A DNA stretch of 32,011 bases from JAEXNA01 sp050486105 (GTDB lineage Bacteria; Vulcanimicrobiota; Xenobia; Xenobiales; JADMJV01): assembly GCA_050486105.1 (NCBI GenBank), contig JBJHCR010000034.1, forward strand, positions 1 through 32,011, given 5' to 3'. This document shows, in pieces, positions 31,969 through 32,011 of this stretch. The number at the start of each line of letters is the position of its first letter. The stretch's first letter is position 1. The notes under the pieces are model-generated. The model did not search any database, had not been told where the DNA came from, and worked only from the letters and a program-made list of their open reading frames with translations. The position numbers and the translations under genes are program-made.

Positions 31969-32011
31969 TCACTGCGTTTCCATCCCCTTCAAGCCGAAGG
32001 CGTTCCCCCGA
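31744..32011 (-). CRISPR. CRISPR-like repeat array, three copies, continuing past the edge
   Basis: Three identical 36-base copies lie at 31744-31779, 31876-31911 and 31976-32011. Each begins GTTTCCATCCCCTTCAAGCC and continues GAAGGCGTTCCCCCGA. On the minus strand the repeat ends in GGGGATGGAAAC, whose last eight bases match the usual 5' handle of type III crRNAs, so crRNAs would be read leftward. Copies 1 and 2 are identical for 42 bases. The intervals between copies (96 and 64 bases) are long for spacers and share some sequence, which is unusual. This may be the old, decayed end of an array whose leader lies to the right, or a dispersed repeat that looks like a CRISPR repeat. The third copy ends exactly at the window edge. 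Confidence 0.6.
31806..31833. repeat. Divergent tandem hairpin unit within the first repeat interval
   Basis: GGCGAAGCC (31806-31814) and TAACCCCGAAGGGGTTA (31817-31833) are two GAA-loop hairpins in the same order and nearly the same spacing as GCCGAAGGC and CCCCCGAAGGGGG in the repeats (31761-31769 and 31773-31785). The stem bases are swapped in a compensatory way. It may be a diverged relative of the repeat. Confidence 0.5.

Overview
This 32 kb window is a bacterial defence island built around a type III CRISPR-Cas locus of III-D-like composition. GC content is intermediate (estimated by eye), starts are mostly Shine-Dalgarno led with several TTG and GTG codons, and there is no rRNA, tRNA or other taxonomic marker. 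Two runs of exactly ten Ns inside one gene mark this as a scaffolded draft or metagenome assembly. I cannot name the phylum.

Minus-strand adaptation operon, about 5.8 kb down to the left edge. It reads cas6, a WYL-type regulator, a TPR plus archaeo-eukaryotic primase-polymerase (CRISPR-associated Prim-Pol, CAPP), cas1, cas2, and a TPR protein cut by the left edge. A near-perfect inverted repeat lies just upstream of the regulator start. A second copy (12 of 15 positions identical) lies just upstream of the Prim-Pol start. Together they suggest autoregulated control of adaptation.

Plus-strand effector operon, about 6.0 to 17.5 kb. It reads a CARF-HEPN ribonuclease (Csx1/Csx2, DxTHG type), a short HD-less Cas10, a single Cas7, Csx10, a double Cas7 fusion, a small unknown protein, a large TIGR03986-type RAMP protein, an SMC-like AAA ATPase and an unknown 308-aa partner. 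From cas10 onward nearly every junction overlaps or abuts, so the ATPase pair looks like an integral accessory arm of the CRISPR system. The Cas10 keeps both GDD aspartates, so cyclic oligoadenylate signalling is plausible.

Middle region, 17.6 to 20.4 kb. A minus-strand CARF-RelE fusion (a predicted cyclic-oligoadenylate-activated mRNA interferase) is followed by a divergent pair of conserved proteins of unknown function that overlap at TTGA.

DISARM-like region, 20.5 to 29.1 kb. A minus-strand pair (a CARF sensor-like protein and a UPF1-like SF1 helicase) is divergent from drmA (containing both assembly gaps) and drmB. The usual DISARM partners drmC and a methyltransferase are absent here. 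A CARF protein with its own helicase sitting back to back with drmAB is the most striking arrangement in the window, and it may be a nucleotide-signal-coupled DISARM variant.

Right end, 29.1 to 32.0 kb. A gene-poor stretch holds a long imperfect hairpin. It is followed by an HNH endonuclease gene that appears frameshifted in its catalytic domain, two or three small genes, and three copies of a CRISPR-like repeat that starts GTTTCCATCCCC. The last copy ends exactly at the window edge. The repeat is oriented so that crRNAs would be read from the minus strand.
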